Shown in pieces: positions 51,142 through 60,642 of a stretch of DNA of 64,000 nucleotides; the first letter of the stretch is position 1; each line of letters begins with the position of its first letter. The DNA comes from Flavihumibacter petaseus NBRC 106054 (lineage in GTDB: Bacteria > Bacteroidota > Bacteroidia > Chitinophagales > Chitinophagaceae). The stretch covers positions 992,001 to 1,056,000 of the forward strand of contig NZ_BBWV01000002.1 of assembly GCF_000974785.1 (NCBI RefSeq). The letters run 5' to 3'. The position numbers and the translations under genes were made by a program. Under the pieces are notes generated by a model. It had not been told where the DNA came from. It worked only from the letters and a program-made list of their open reading frames with translations, and did not search any database.

Positions 51142-52293
51142 ATGAATAACAACAGCCTTGCCACAAAACCGCACTACCCGATCCTGGATGGATTACGCGG
51201 TGTTGCAGCTATTATCGTGGTCACCTTTCACCTCACGGAACCGTTAGGTACCGGGCACCTGGATATCCTGGTCAACCACGGCTACCTGGCGGTGGATTTT
51301 TTCTTTTTGTTGTCGGGCTTCGTGATCGGCTATGCTTATGACGATCGCTGGCATAAAATGTCCGTCGGCTCATTTTTTAAACGGAGGATCGAAAGGCTCC
51401 AGCCAATGGTAGTGCTGGGGATGATCCTGGGTGCGATCGGCTTTTATTTTACCGACTCCACCATCTGGCCGCTTATTCATACGGTACCGCTCTGGAAAAT
51501 GCTGCTGGTAATGTTCATCGGTTTTACGGTGCTGCCGGTACCCCTGTCCATGGATATCCGCGGATGGCAGGAAATGCACCCCCTCAACAGTGTAACCTGG
51601 TCGTTGTTTTTTGAATACATCGCCAATATTCTGTATGCGATCGGTATCAGGAAATTTTCTAATGCTGCGCTGGGGCTACTGGTGTCGGTTGCTGCCATTG
51701 CGCTTGCCCATCTTGCCATTACCAGCCCCAACGGGGATGTAAGCGGCGGCTGGACGCTGAATGCAGAACACCTGCATATTGGTTTTATCCGGGTGATGTA
51801 TCCTTTTTTTGCAGGATTGTTGCTGAGCCGGATAGCCAAACCCACACGCATTAAGAATGCCTTTTTGTGGTGCAGCCTGCTGGTCGCGCTCGTGCTGTAT
51901 ATGCCGCGCATCGGCGGGGCCGATCATCTCTGGATGAATGGCCTCTATGAATCTGTCTGCATCATCCTTGTTTTCCCGCTTATTGTTTACCTGGGTGCGA
52001 GCGGCGTAATTCATGGCACGACGGAACGCAGGGTCTGCAAATTCCTCGGAGATATTTCCTACCCGCTTTACCTGGTGCATTATCCCCTGGTATATTTCTA
52101 CGTTGCCTGGATCAGCAACAACAAAGGCGTGACCATTGTACAGGCCTGGCCTTATGCGGCAATGATCCTGTTCGGCAGCATTGTTTTGGCTTATGCCAGC
52201 CTGAAATGGTTTGACGAACCGGTACGCAAATGGCTGAGAAAAAAAGCTGACGCCAAAAAGCAGGCAAATCATTTGAGCCTGACATCCAGGTAA
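51142..52293 (+). CDS. Acyltransferase 3 family membrane protein
   Basis: The ATG at 51142 (MNNNSLATKPHYPILDG) is preferred over a TTG at 51139. The 383-residue protein has about ten transmembrane helices and the family opening HYPILDGLRGVAAIIVVTFHL with the catalytic His (H30), FFFLLSGFVIGYAYDDRW, and ends RKWLRKK. It acylates an exopolysaccharide, lipid or other surface glycan. The 260 bases before it hold no other gene. Confidence 0.88.
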   Translation: MNNNSLATKPHYPILDGLRGVAAIIVVTFHLTEPLGTGHLDILVNHGYLAVDFFFLLSGFVIGYAYDDRWHKMSVGSFFKRRIERLQPMVVLGMILGAIGFYFTDSTIWPLIHTVPLWKMLLVMFIGFTVLPVPLSMDIRGWQEMHPLNSVTWSLFFEYIANILYAIGIRKFSNAALGLLVSVAAIALAHLAITSPNGDVSGGWTLNAEHLHIGFIRVMYPFFAGLLLSRIAKPTRIKNAFLWCSLLVALVLYMPRIGGADHLWMNGLYESVCIILVFPLIVYLGASGVIHGTTERRVCKFLGDISYPLYLVHYPLVYFYVAWISNNKGVTIVQAWPYAAMILFGSIVLAYASLKWFDEPVRKWLRKKADAKKQANHLSLTSR

Positions 52294-55200
52294 ACGGAAT
52301 GCCGGCCATAGGTTTCATAAAATGGTTTGAACTCCACATCGTCGATGGTAAATTCCAGCTGTTGCGGATCGCCCTTGATGGACTTACCGAGATCCTGCGC
52401 ATCCAGGGTTATCTTACGCCAATCTTTTCGTGCTGAAGATTCCTGGGCAGCCAGTAAAACCGGGCCGTAAAAGAGGCTGGCAATATTCTGCTGATCCATA
52501 ACGGGGTCGAGGTGGAACTGGAACGGCATTTTCAATTCGATCGTATCACCGGCTTTCCAGGTGCGGCTGATCTTCAGGTAGGTGCCCGGCTTTGCGGAAA
52601 GTTTTTGCTGCACGCCATTGATCTTCACAAAAAATCCTTTGGTTGCCCAGCCCGGTACGCGAACATGTACATCAAATTTTCCACTGCCCTTAATAGTCAG
52701 CCGGGTATTGTCTGCATTGGGGAAATCGGTGGTCTGTTCTACGGACACATTCCGTTCCGTCCAGTGTACGGTGGAAGGAATAAAGAGGTTCACATAAAGC
52801 GCCTGGTTGTCGAGGCTTTTGAAGTAGATAGAATTCTGCAGTTTGGTACTGCTTTCTATAGCCGTGCCGTTGCAACAGGTAAAGCCTGTCATATCTGAAT
52901 TGCTGAATTGTTTCACCGAACCGGGACGAAGCGGCACGTGGTAAGTGTTGGCCGGACTGTTTTCCGCTACTGAAGCGAGGATATGGTTGTACAAGGAACG
53001 CTCATAGTAATCCATGTATTCCGCTTTCTGGTCGTACAGGAAAAGGTCGCCGGTAAGCTTCAGCATGTTGTAGGTGGCGCAGGTTTCATTTTGTCCGCCT
53101 TCTGAAAATCCGTTTTCATACAGCGTTGCCGGCTGACTGGTAAAACATTCGGCATTGTTGGGATTGCGCGCGCCTGCCACACCGCCGATGCTGTACATAT
53201 AGTCGTTCACCATCTTGTACCAGAAATTGTCGGCGATCTTATAATACTCGGGGTTGTTGGAAACCCTGTACATTTCGATGCTGCCCACGATCTGGGGAAT
53301 ATGCTGGTTGGCGTGCAGACCCCGGAACAGGTCAACGTTCCTGGCCAGTCCGTGTGCATGTGCCGTGTCGCCATAGAATACCCTGATATTGTCAAACAGC
53401 TGCGCCGTTTTCAGGTGATTGGGCTGTTTGGTTAACCTGTAGAGGCGGGCCATGGCTTCGTTCATGCCGCCGAATTCTCCTGCGATGTAAGTGTTCCACA
53501 TTTTGATGAGCGTATCGGTGGGCACTTTGCTCAGGCGTGCATACACCCAGTCGCCCATGCCGGAAGCAACAGCCAGCGCTTTTTGGTTGCCGCTGACTTC
53601 ATACACATCCATCAGTCCTGCCAGGATCTTGTGTAAAGTGTAATAGGGCGCCCATACCTGTGTTTTTTGTCCGCCGTATTTCGCGCCGTTCTCCAGCATA
53701 ATAAACTGGTCCGGCGGATAGGCGCTGATGAAGCCTGTGCCCCAGTTCCAGTAATCGGTACGGATGCCTTCGTCACTGAGATCTGAATCATATGCTGTTT
53801 TGCCCGGGCCTACGGGTACTGCTGTTGGATCGCTTACATTTGGCCCGCCTGCTTCTTTTGGTTTGCCGGACAACTGCGACAATGCGTACAGGGTGTTGAC
53901 CATGTACTCCATTTTCTCCGCAAAACCGGCTTGCAGCGCCTTGTCATAGCCCGTGCCGGCATAGGCCTGGGCGATGGCAGAAAGATAATGCCCGGTAGCG
54001 TGTCCTCTTAATTTCGTATCGCGGCTGTCCCACACACCGAGTGGCTTTGCGCCTTCCGGCTGGGGCTGTCCGAAAGCATGGCGGAACATATAGAGAAAAG
54101 AATTGGGATCTGTTTTTGCCAGCGTGTTGACAAACTTGTCGCGGTTCAGCACAAACTGGGTGCTGTGACCGTGTGCGTCTGATTTCAGGGTTACTTTTCC
54201 GAGATCAAAAGCTGCGAGTTTCAGGCCCGGTGTTGTTGCTTTGCCGTTCGCTTTAACGGTCACGGTAGCTTTAGGTTTGAAGTCTGTTCCTGCAACGCGC
54301 CCGGTCACTGTATAGGTGCCCGGCTTAAGCACGGCAGTGTTGTCGGTATCTTCGGGCCACAGCACCCGAACTTTGGGGCCTTTTCCCTTCAATTCATTTT
54401 TGTAGGTTCCGGAAACATAAGCCGGCAGGCGTGGCAGGTCACCCTGGGCTGTTTCCACGGTTACGTCGGCCACTTTGACCAGGTAGGTGTTATACAGCTG
54501 GGCTTCGTCGGGGGCAAAACGCGGAAGTTCATCGGCCGGCTTTTTTCCGCGTGTATTGACGGAGCCTTCATTCAGGCCTTTGCCGCCTTTGGCATTGTTG
54601 AAGATCCCTGCTACCTGGTCGCTGCTGAGGGGAACCCGGTAAATCCGGAAATCGTGGATCATCGCGTTCAGGTTCGGATCACCAGCCTGGAGCGATTTCC
54701 CGATATATAATTTTTCGCCTTGTTGCTGGTTGGCAACCACGGTGAGTTCCAGCGGAATATTTTTGATTTCGCCAACAAGCTTGCTGTTTACATAGGCAAC
54801 AACAGACCTGGCAGGAACATCGATGACGATCGCCAGGTGCACCCACTTGTTAACTTCTATTGCCGGTGACACTGTTTCTTTGTTGCTGCCGGTTTCCGCG
54901 GTGATGGAAGTCAGGAATCCTTCTTTGCTTTTGGTACCCGCAGGTGTTGCAGAAAAATGTTTGTTCGCATCTTTTCCGAAATCAAACCAGCGCTGTCCTG
55001 GTTGATTGGAACGCAGGTAGATCCACCCGGAGATGCTGAGCGATTCGAGGTCGGCCAGTGCGTCAATGGGAAGGGTCAGAAAGGAAGCGCTGTCTCCTGG
55101 AAGTGATAGTACTTTTCCAAACCGGTTGTCGTTGACAAATGCCACGCCGGGTCCCTGGATGGTGGCATGCAGGTTGTTCCTGCTCCAGTCTTTCGTATCA

Positions 55201-55346
55201 CCGGCAAATACATAACGTGCGATCATTCCCGTTTCACCGATACCGTCCAGGATCTGGTCCCCGTTCTGGGCAAAGGCGGAGCTGATTCCCGTGATCAGTA
55301 CGAATATGAGCTGGAAGAAACGGGCGGGCGCCTTATACCTTTTCAT
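52269..55346 (-). CDS. Secreted GH127 (DUF1680) beta-L-arabinofuranosidase-like protein with LamG domain
   Basis: The ATG at 55346 (MKRYKAPARFFQ) precedes a signal ending SSAFAQ; a longer ATG at 55364 adds six residues. After the signal a LamG/concanavalin-like domain spans about residues 40-250, then a Pro-rich linker, and a GH127/DUF1680 enzyme (about 380-1020) with GGQNETCATYNMLKLTGDLFLYD and the metal/Cys site TGFTCCNGTAIESS. The total of 1025 residues is longer than most GH127. Substrate likely a beta-linked arabinose-containing glycan. It overlaps the acyltransferase end by 25 bases convergently. Confidence 0.85.
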   Translation of the reverse strand: MKRYKAPARFFQLIFVLITGISSAFAQNGDQILDGIGETGMIARYVFAGDTKDWSRNNLHATIQGPGVAFVNDNRFGKVLSLPGDSASFLTLPIDALADLESLSISGWIYLRSNQPGQRWFDFGKDANKHFSATPAGTKSKEGFLTSITAETGSNKETVSPAIEVNKWVHLAIVIDVPARSVVAYVNSKLVGEIKNIPLELTVVANQQQGEKLYIGKSLQAGDPNLNAMIHDFRIYRVPLSSDQVAGIFNNAKGGKGLNEGSVNTRGKKPADELPRFAPDEAQLYNTYLVKVADVTVETAQGDLPRLPAYVSGTYKNELKGKGPKVRVLWPEDTDNTAVLKPGTYTVTGRVAGTDFKPKATVTVKANGKATTPGLKLAAFDLGKVTLKSDAHGHSTQFVLNRDKFVNTLAKTDPNSFLYMFRHAFGQPQPEGAKPLGVWDSRDTKLRGHATGHYLSAIAQAYAGTGYDKALQAGFAEKMEYMVNTLYALSQLSGKPKEAGGPNVSDPTAVPVGPGKTAYDSDLSDEGIRTDYWNWGTGFISAYPPDQFIMLENGAKYGGQKTQVWAPYYTLHKILAGLMDVYEVSGNQKALAVASGMGDWVYARLSKVPTDTLIKMWNTYIAGEFGGMNEAMARLYRLTKQPNHLKTAQLFDNIRVFYGDTAHAHGLARNVDLFRGLHANQHIPQIVGSIEMYRVSNNPEYYKIADNFWYKMVNDYMYSIGGVAGARNPNNAECFTSQPATLYENGFSEGGQNETCATYNMLKLTGDLFLYDQKAEYMDYYERSLYNHILASVAENSPANTYHVPLRPGSVKQFSNSDMTGFTCCNGTAIESSTKLQNSIYFKSLDNQALYVNLFIPSTVHWTERNVSVEQTTDFPNADNTRLTIKGSGKFDVHVRVPGWATKGFFVKINGVQQKLSAKPGTYLKISRTWKAGDTIELKMPFQFHLDPVMDQQNIASLFYGPVLLAAQESSARKDWRKITLDAQDLGKSIKGDPQQLEFTIDDVEFKPFYETYGRHSVYLDVRLK

Positions 55347-55470
55347 ACATTGCTTAATTGTCATCTTTACATTTAAAAAGCAATATGAAACTAGGAAGCG
55401 CCCGGAATTTCCGCTAGGTTTATTTTAGCTAACCATGAATTGATATTAACAGGGTAGGGCAACCTGTACC

Positions 55471-55920
55471 TTATGCATCAGGGATAACCGGCTCTACCAG
55501 GCGTTTCAGTTTATCTAAAGATTCCTGCCAGCCAAGGTAGCACATGTCGGCCGGGATTTGCTCGGGAATGCCTTCCTGGGTGATCTTGAGTTCGGTTCCG
55601 GCGATGGATTTTTTGATCCAGACGCTGGTGGTCATTTCACCGGGCAGGTTGGGGTCGTCAAATTTGTCGGTGTATTTCAGGAATTCATTGGGTTTGATCT
55701 CCAGGTAATTTCCGCCGAAGGAATGGCCGTTCCCGGTAGAGAAGTTGTGAAACGACATCCGGAAGGTACCGCCCGTTTTGGGTTCCATGTGGTGCACCGT
55801 GCAAAGGAAGCCATAGGGGGGTAACCATGCTGCCATAGCAGTCGCGTCTGTAGAAGCGCGGAATACTTTTTCCGGTGATGCTGTGAGCACCCTGTGCAGG
55901 GAAACTGAATTGCTTGACAT
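55471..55920 (-). CDS. AHSA1/SRPBCC domain protein
   Basis: The ATG at 55920 (MSSNSVSLHRVLTASPEKVFRAST) is the natural start; a longer frame from 55983 begins in an unlikely leader. The 149-residue protein is a START-like AHSA1 domain: VFRASTDATAMAAWLPPYGF, TFRMSF, FDDPNLPGEMTTSVW and CYLGWQESLDKLKRLVE. Binds small hydrophobic ligands or acts as an Hsp90 activator-like protein; physiological role unknown. Confidence 0.85.
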   Translation of the reverse strand: MSSNSVSLHRVLTASPEKVFRASTDATAMAAWLPPYGFLCTVHHMEPKTGGTFRMSFHNFSTGNGHSFGGNYLEIKPNEFLKYTDKFDDPNLPGEMTTSVWIKKSIAGTELKITQEGIPEQIPADMCYLGWQESLDKLKRLVEPVIPDA

Positions 55921-56017
55921 AAGATCTGTTTTGTTTGACAGGACAAAGATGGAGAGAAGTGGCGACAGGGAAGGAGGGTGCATCCGGCTTTTCCGGGGGC
56001 CATTTGCGACGGCAAAC

Positions 56018-56224
56018 TTATTCTTCTTTATACTCGAGAATATCCGCAGGCTGGCAATCCAGCACTTTGCAGATCGTTTCGAGTGTGCTGAAGCGGATGG
56101 CCTTGGCCTTCCCGGTTTTGAGGATCGAAAGGTTGGACAGGGTCAGGCCGACTTTTTCGGAAAGTTCATTCAGCGACATTTTGCGCCGGGCCATCATGAC
56201 GTCAAGGTTTACAATAATGGGCAT
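56018..56224 (-). CDS. XRE/YozG-type HTH regulator
   Basis: A 68-residue HTH: NLDVMMARRKMSLNELSEKVGLTLSNLSILKTGKAKAIRFSTLETICKVLDCQP. It lies 3 bases downstream of the DUF2975 gene, the usual pair, and probably represses their shared promoter at the duplicated palindromes near 56806 and 56848. Confidence 0.88.
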   Translation of the reverse strand: MPIIVNLDVMMARRKMSLNELSEKVGLTLSNLSILKTGKAKAIRFSTLETICKVLDCQPADILEYKEE

Positions 56225-56227
56225 GGG

Positions 56228-56779
56228 TCAGATGGTTAATTCGTTTTCAGATTGAATTTCAATTCCTCTTTTGAAGAGCTGCGAGATCACAAACAGCACT
56301 ACCGCCATAAAATACCAAACGTCCGAACCGCCGAACCGCAGGTATTGGGTATCCGGAAAAGTAACACCTTTCTGCACCAGCCAGCCGGTATAGTTGATGC
56401 CATAGGAACAGAAAAACCCGATCATCAGCGCGAGGCACGCCAACACTACAATGAATCGTTGTACAGTTTTGCTGAAGGGCAGTGCGAGGTCCAGGTCCTT
56501 CCGGTGCAGGATCCTGATGATCTGGTAGAACATCGTGGCTTTCAGTATGGCTACGATACTCATGATCAGGGTAATGGCAAAAAAGTGTCCCTTGTCGTAC
56601 CGGAACAGGGCAGAAAGGTCAACCTGTTGCCACAGCTGTTTGACGGCACCTGGTTTAACGAGTGCGAAAATCGCATTGAGGATGAAGCCGCCTGCTTCTA
56701 TACAGATCCCGATGAATATGATCCAGGAGAGGATCAGCAGGATGTTCAGGATATGCCTGAGCGTGATCTTGAATTCCAT
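56228..56779 (-). CDS. DUF2975 membrane protein
   Basis: The ATG at 56779 (MEFKITLRHILNILL) is preferred over 56800. The 183-residue protein has four transmembrane helices with loops matching DUF2975, and pairs with the XRE gene downstream. DUF2975 proteins are often linked to membrane stress or toxin-antitoxin-like control; the function is not known. Confidence 0.85.
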   Translation of the reverse strand: MEFKITLRHILNILLILSWIIFIGICIEAGGFILNAIFALVKPGAVKQLWQQVDLSALFRYDKGHFFAITLIMSIVAILKATMFYQIIRILHRKDLDLALPFSKTVQRFIVVLACLALMIGFFCSYGINYTGWLVQKGVTFPDTQYLRFGGSDVWYFMAVVLFVISQLFKRGIEIQSENELTI

Positions 56780-56805
56780 GATGAATTGTTTTGGAACCAC
56801 AATAC

Positions 56806-56863
56806 TAATAAATATTTATTGAATAACAATAAAAATAGATCACTATTTAATAAATATTTGTTG
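56806..56863. promoter_or_regulatory. Duplicated palindromic site upstream of DUF2975/XRE
   Basis: Two copies of a 16-base site, TAATAAATATTTATTG (56806-56821) and TAATAAATATTTGTTG (56848-56863), differ at one base and are 42 bases apart, about four helical turns. The core AATAAATATTTATT of the first copy is a perfect palindrome. On the minus strand a TAGTATTG box lies just downstream, consistent with the promoter of the XRE/DUF2975 pair. Confidence 0.5.
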
Positions 56864-56998
56864 CCCTGCTTTTTGCTTGTTTTCTATTGATGATGGTCAC
56901 GACCCAGGTTAATGTAGAGGAATCTCGCGTTTGAAAACGTTTCTCCCAGGCACAAGAATTTAGATGCGACGATACTATTCATTCGTTAATTCATCCAC

Positions 56999-59146
56999 AT
57001 GCCATCTAAAAAAAATAAACCCACTGAAAAGATTACTGCCAGCGAAAAAGTGAACGAGTTGTCTGCTGACAGGGAAAATAGTGCCGGGCAACTGATGACG
57101 ACCAACACCGGTGTCAAAGTGAACGATGACCAGAATTCGTTAAAGGCCGGCGAGCGAGGTGGCACACTTATGGAGGACTTTATTTTCCGGGAAAAAATGA
57201 CCCATTTTGATCATGAAAGAATTCCCGAAAGAGTCGTTCATGCGAGAGGTTCTGCAGCCCATGGTGTGTTTAAATTGTACAAACCGCTTTCCGAGTTCAC
57301 AAGGGCGGCCTTCCTCAACGACACGTCAATTGAAACGCCTGTTTTTGTGCGTTTCTCAACAGTAGCAGGATCGCGTGGTTCTACGGATCTTCCGCGTGAT
57401 GTCCGCGGGTTTGCGGTTAAGTTTTATACGCAGGAGGGCAATTTCGATCTTGTGGGCAACAATATGCCGGTATTCTTTATCCAGGATGCCATCAAATTTC
57501 CGGACCTCATCCACGCCGTAAAACCTGAGCCGCATAACGAGATCCCGCAGGCAGCGTCGGCTCATGATACTTTCTGGGATTTTATTTCGCTCATGCCTGA
57601 ATCCACGCATATGATCCTCTGGCTGATGAGCGATCGTGCCATTCCCCGTAGCCTCCGGATGATGGAAGGATTCGGTGTACATACTTTCCGGCTGGTGAAT
57701 GATGCCGGCAAAGCCTGTTTTGTCAAATTCCACTGGAAGCCGCTGCTGGGTGTGCATTCCGTTGCGTGGGACGAAGCCCAGAAAATTTCGGGCAAGGATC
57801 CGGATTTCCATCGGCGTGATCTCTGGGAAGCAATCGAAAGCGGCAATTTCCCGGAATGGGAATTTGGCGTGCAGATCGTGAAAGAAGAAGACGAGATGTC
57901 TTTCGATTTTGATCTGCTGGATCCAACGAAACTGATCCCGGAAGAACTGGTGCCCGTCATTCCCATCGGAAAAATGACCCTGAACCGTAACCCGGACAAC
58001 TTTTTTGCAGAGACGGAGCAGGTGGCTTTCCACGTGGGACATGTAGTGCCCGGCATCGATTTTACCAATGACCCGTTACTGCAGGGCCGCCTCTTTTCCT
58101 ACACCGATACACAGCTGATCCGCCTGGGTGGTCCCAATTTCCAGGAGATCCCCATTAACCGGCCCGTTGTGCCTGTTCACAATAACCAGCGTGACGGTTT
58201 CATGCGGCAGACGATCAACCAGGGAAAAACAAGTTATCATCCCAATTCCATCGGTGGCGGTTGTCCCTTTCAGGCCAAATGGGCAGAACAGGGATTTGCC
58301 TCTTATGCAGAAAGGATTGATGCGAACAAGGTCAGGGCACGCAGCAAGAGTTTCTTTGATCATTTCAGCCAGGCCACGCTGTTTTACAACAGCCAGTCAG
58401 AAGCAGAACAGGAACATATTGTGAACGCATTCAGCTTTGAACTGGGAAAGGTGGAGATCGTTGCCATCCGGCAGCGCATGCTGGGCATCATTTCCCAGGT
58501 TGACCAGGCGCTGGCAGAAAAAGTGGCCTTTAACCTTGGCCTGGAAGTGCCAAAGAAACCGGAACAGCCCATGAACCATAGTATCCCTGCCGACGGCAAT
58601 CCAAAAGATTTTCAGCCCGTGCCGGGAAAAAGTGCAGTGGAACGATCGGCCGCATTGAGCATGGCCAATACGGTGAAAGGAGATATCCGTACCCGTAAGG
58701 TGGCTGTACTGGCAGCCGACGGCGTTGACATCAATGCCGTGAACGAAATGATGAAAGCATTGACCGCGCAGGGTGCGGTGCCGGAAATTGTTGCCCCAAG
58801 GCTGGGCGTGATCCGCCATAAAAATGCTTCTCTTCCCGTAAACAAAAGCCTGCTGACGGCAGCATCCGTATTGTATGATGCCGTATATGTACCCGGCGGA
58901 GAAAGCAGTGTGGTGACGATCGCCGGAAATAAAGATGCCATCAACTTCCTCAATGAAGCTTACCAGCATTGCAAGGCAATTGCATTTGATACCGATGCGC
59001 AGGTTGTGTGGGAACAAACTTCTTTTGGAGAGATGTTCCCGGATCATGGTATCGTGGTGGAGGAAGACCCGGTAAAACTGGCCAATCGTTTTATCGGGGC
59101 GATCGGACGTCATCGCTTCTGGGAACGCGAGGCCGAAATCAAGTAG
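56999..59146 (+). CDS. katE: Catalase, large-subunit (clade 2) type
   Basis: The 715-residue protein has the catalase core: the catalytic His81 in ERVVHARGSAAHG, the VGNNMPVFFIQD motif with the conserved Asn (155), haem-side Tyr near YTDTQLIRLGG, and a C-terminal flavodoxin/GATase-like domain (about 555-700: KVAVLAADGVDINAVNEMMKAL) that marks the large HPII class. It breaks down hydrogen peroxide in the cytoplasm. A TTTG about 80 bases upstream could be part of its promoter, but the -7 box is weak. It is in the same frame as the next small gene. Confidence 0.95.
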   Translation: MPSKKNKPTEKITASEKVNELSADRENSAGQLMTTNTGVKVNDDQNSLKAGERGGTLMEDFIFREKMTHFDHERIPERVVHARGSAAHGVFKLYKPLSEFTRAAFLNDTSIETPVFVRFSTVAGSRGSTDLPRDVRGFAVKFYTQEGNFDLVGNNMPVFFIQDAIKFPDLIHAVKPEPHNEIPQAASAHDTFWDFISLMPESTHMILWLMSDRAIPRSLRMMEGFGVHTFRLVNDAGKACFVKFHWKPLLGVHSVAWDEAQKISGKDPDFHRRDLWEAIESGNFPEWEFGVQIVKEEDEMSFDFDLLDPTKLIPEELVPVIPIGKMTLNRNPDNFFAETEQVAFHVGHVVPGIDFTNDPLLQGRLFSYTDTQLIRLGGPNFQEIPINRPVVPVHNNQRDGFMRQTINQGKTSYHPNSIGGGCPFQAKWAEQGFASYAERIDANKVRARSKSFFDHFSQATLFYNSQSEAEQEHIVNAFSFELGKVEIVAIRQRMLGIISQVDQALAEKVAFNLGLEVPKKPEQPMNHSIPADGNPKDFQPVPGKSAVERSAALSMANTVKGDIRTRKVAVLAADGVDINAVNEMMKALTAQGAVPEIVAPRLGVIRHKNASLPVNKSLLTAASVLYDAVYVPGGESSVVTIAGNKDAINFLNEAYQHCKAIAFDTDAQVVWEQTSFGEMFPDHGIVVEEDPVKLANRFIGAIGRHRFWEREAEIK

Positions 59147-59149
59147 CCA

Positions 59150-59344
59150 TTGCCCTCAACAGTTATTGCCCATATAGATTATTCCCCTGCAGACCATACG
59201 CTGACGATCCGTTTCGTCAGCGGTATGGTCTACCAGTATCTTGACGTGCCTGAACCCGTCTACCAGGCTTTCCTCCAGTTCAGGGAAAAGGGAGTTTACC
59301 TGAACAAATTTATCAAAGGGAAATACCGGTTTAAGAAGTTATGA
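59150..59344 (+). CDS. KTSC domain protein, TTG start
   Basis: The 64-residue protein fits the KTSC domain: VIAHIDYSPADHTLTIRFVSGMVYQYLDVPEPVYQAFLQF, then KGVYLNKFIKGKYRF. No ATG is available before the domain, so the start is a TTG at 59150, two codons after the katE TAG and in the same frame. It could be translated by reinitiation after katE. The 3' end overlaps the convergent gene by 14 bases. KTSC function is not known. Confidence 0.75.
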   Translation: MPSTVIAHIDYSPADHTLTIRFVSGMVYQYLDVPEPVYQAFLQFREKGVYLNKFIKGKYRFKKL

Positions 59345-60002
59345 ATTCCATTTTTCTGATGTTTTCCAGGGAGAAGGACGAAGTATTCAATTGTTGGTTT
59401 TCCCGGACAAAATCCTGGTTTGTCCGCACCCCGGTGACGCGTCCTTTCCAGGCGTCATAATCTGAATAGAAGGAGGCGCGTACAATGTCCTCCGGGGTAG
59501 CCAGCAGGTTTTCCGTCAATTTTTCCATTGTTGTCAACGCTGATGACTCTGATCTGCACGTGCTCAGTACAAACAACAGAAATTGGTCTACGGCAAGGAA
59601 GTAAAGCAGTCCGTCATGGTTTTTTTGCTTGTAGTCGCTGCAAAGTCTAATGAGGTCATGATAATGAAATTGCTCCAGTAGCCCATATTGCTCCCTGAAG
59701 GAATCAATAAAAGTCATGATTTCCGGCAGATCCGCTTCAGCATTTTCCCATCTGAAATTTCTTACCATTCCCTGTTGATTCAAACAGGGAATGGATATGG
59801 TTGCCGGCAGATCACCGGATGTGTTTATATACCGGTCTGAAATCAGTGAATTCAGTTCAAAGTAAAGCCGGAAATAGTCTTTGCGGGGCCTGTCAATATA
59901 AAAGCCTGCCAGGAAAGGGCCATAATTAACAAGACAGGAATTCCTTGTAACGGAATAATCCAGGCGCGCTGCAATCGCTTTTAACAGTTTTTGATTGGTC
60001 AC
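59331..60002 (-). CDS. Hypothetical protein
   Basis: A 223-residue soluble protein with alternating helices and strands and no signal (TNQKLLKAIAARLDYSV, then FHYHDLIRLCSDYKQKNHDG). No family recognised. It is convergent with the KTSC gene. About 190 bases separate its start from the divergent cold-shock protein gene. Confidence 0.6.
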   Translation of the reverse strand: MTNQKLLKAIAARLDYSVTRNSCLVNYGPFLAGFYIDRPRKDYFRLYFELNSLISDRYINTSGDLPATISIPCLNQQGMVRNFRWENAEADLPEIMTFIDSFREQYGLLEQFHYHDLIRLCSDYKQKNHDGLLYFLAVDQFLLFVLSTCRSESSALTTMEKLTENLLATPEDIVRASFYSDYDAWKGRVTGVRTNQDFVRENQQLNTSSFSLENIRKMEFITS

Positions 60003-60193
60003 CCCGCAAATATAAGTGCCTGACTAACAGTACGCTTGCCCATTTGTGCAGGATTTTGTAGCTTTGTCAGGATTCCCTCCCGTAATCACATCTGTCCAAT
60101 TTCTGGCTTTTTATCAGGTATACGCTGCAGGCTATGGGCAGTGTGATTCGTCCGATACCAAACTGAAACATTGTTAACCAAATAGTATAAAAT

Positions 60194-60637
60194 ATGGCTA
60201 CAAGCTGGAATAAAAAGGAAAGAGAAAACAAGAAAAAAGCTGAACGCAAGAAGAAGGAAGAAAAAATGCAGGACAGAAAGGAAAATGCCGCGAAAGGTAA
60301 AAGCCTTGATGACATGATGGCGTACCTGGATGAAAATGGCAACCTGACCTCAGTACCCCCCGACAACCGACCCAGGAAAGAGATCCGGGCGGAGGATATC
60401 GAGATCGGTGTACCGCGCCAGAAAGATCCGTCTCCGGAAGACCTGATCCGTAAAGGGACCGTTACCTATTTCAATGACGGGAAGGGCTTCGGTTTTATCG
60501 AAGACAGTGAAGATAAGGAACGTATTTTCGTGCACCAGTCTGAAGCCAACGGTCCGTTGCGCGAAGGCCTGAAGGTGACTTTCGAGATCGTAAAAGGCCC
60601 GCGTGGTTTCCAGGCAGCCAATGTTACTGTCGGTTAA
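60194..60637 (+). CDS. Cold-shock-domain protein with Lys-rich N-terminus
   Basis: The C-terminal 65 residues are a cold-shock domain (GTVTYFNDGKGFGFIEDSEDKERIFVHQSEANG, with the RNP-like aromatic set) that binds single-stranded nucleic acid. The first 35 residues are a KK/EK-rich coil (KKERENKKKAERKKKEEK), followed by a short conserved-looking helix (SLDDMMAYLDENGNLTSVPP). The extension is unlike typical small Csp proteins. It ends 5 bases before the convergent transporter. Confidence 0.88.
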   Translation: MATSWNKKERENKKKAERKKKEEKMQDRKENAAKGKSLDDMMAYLDENGNLTSVPPDNRPRKEIRAEDIEIGVPRQKDPSPEDLIRKGTVTYFNDGKGFGFIEDSEDKERIFVHQSEANGPLREGLKVTFEIVKGPRGFQAANVTVG

Positions 60638-60642
60638 GGCAG

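Noticed and set aside
56900-56998. katE promoter
   Set aside because: A TTTG exists, but no convincing TAnnTTTG at the right distance.
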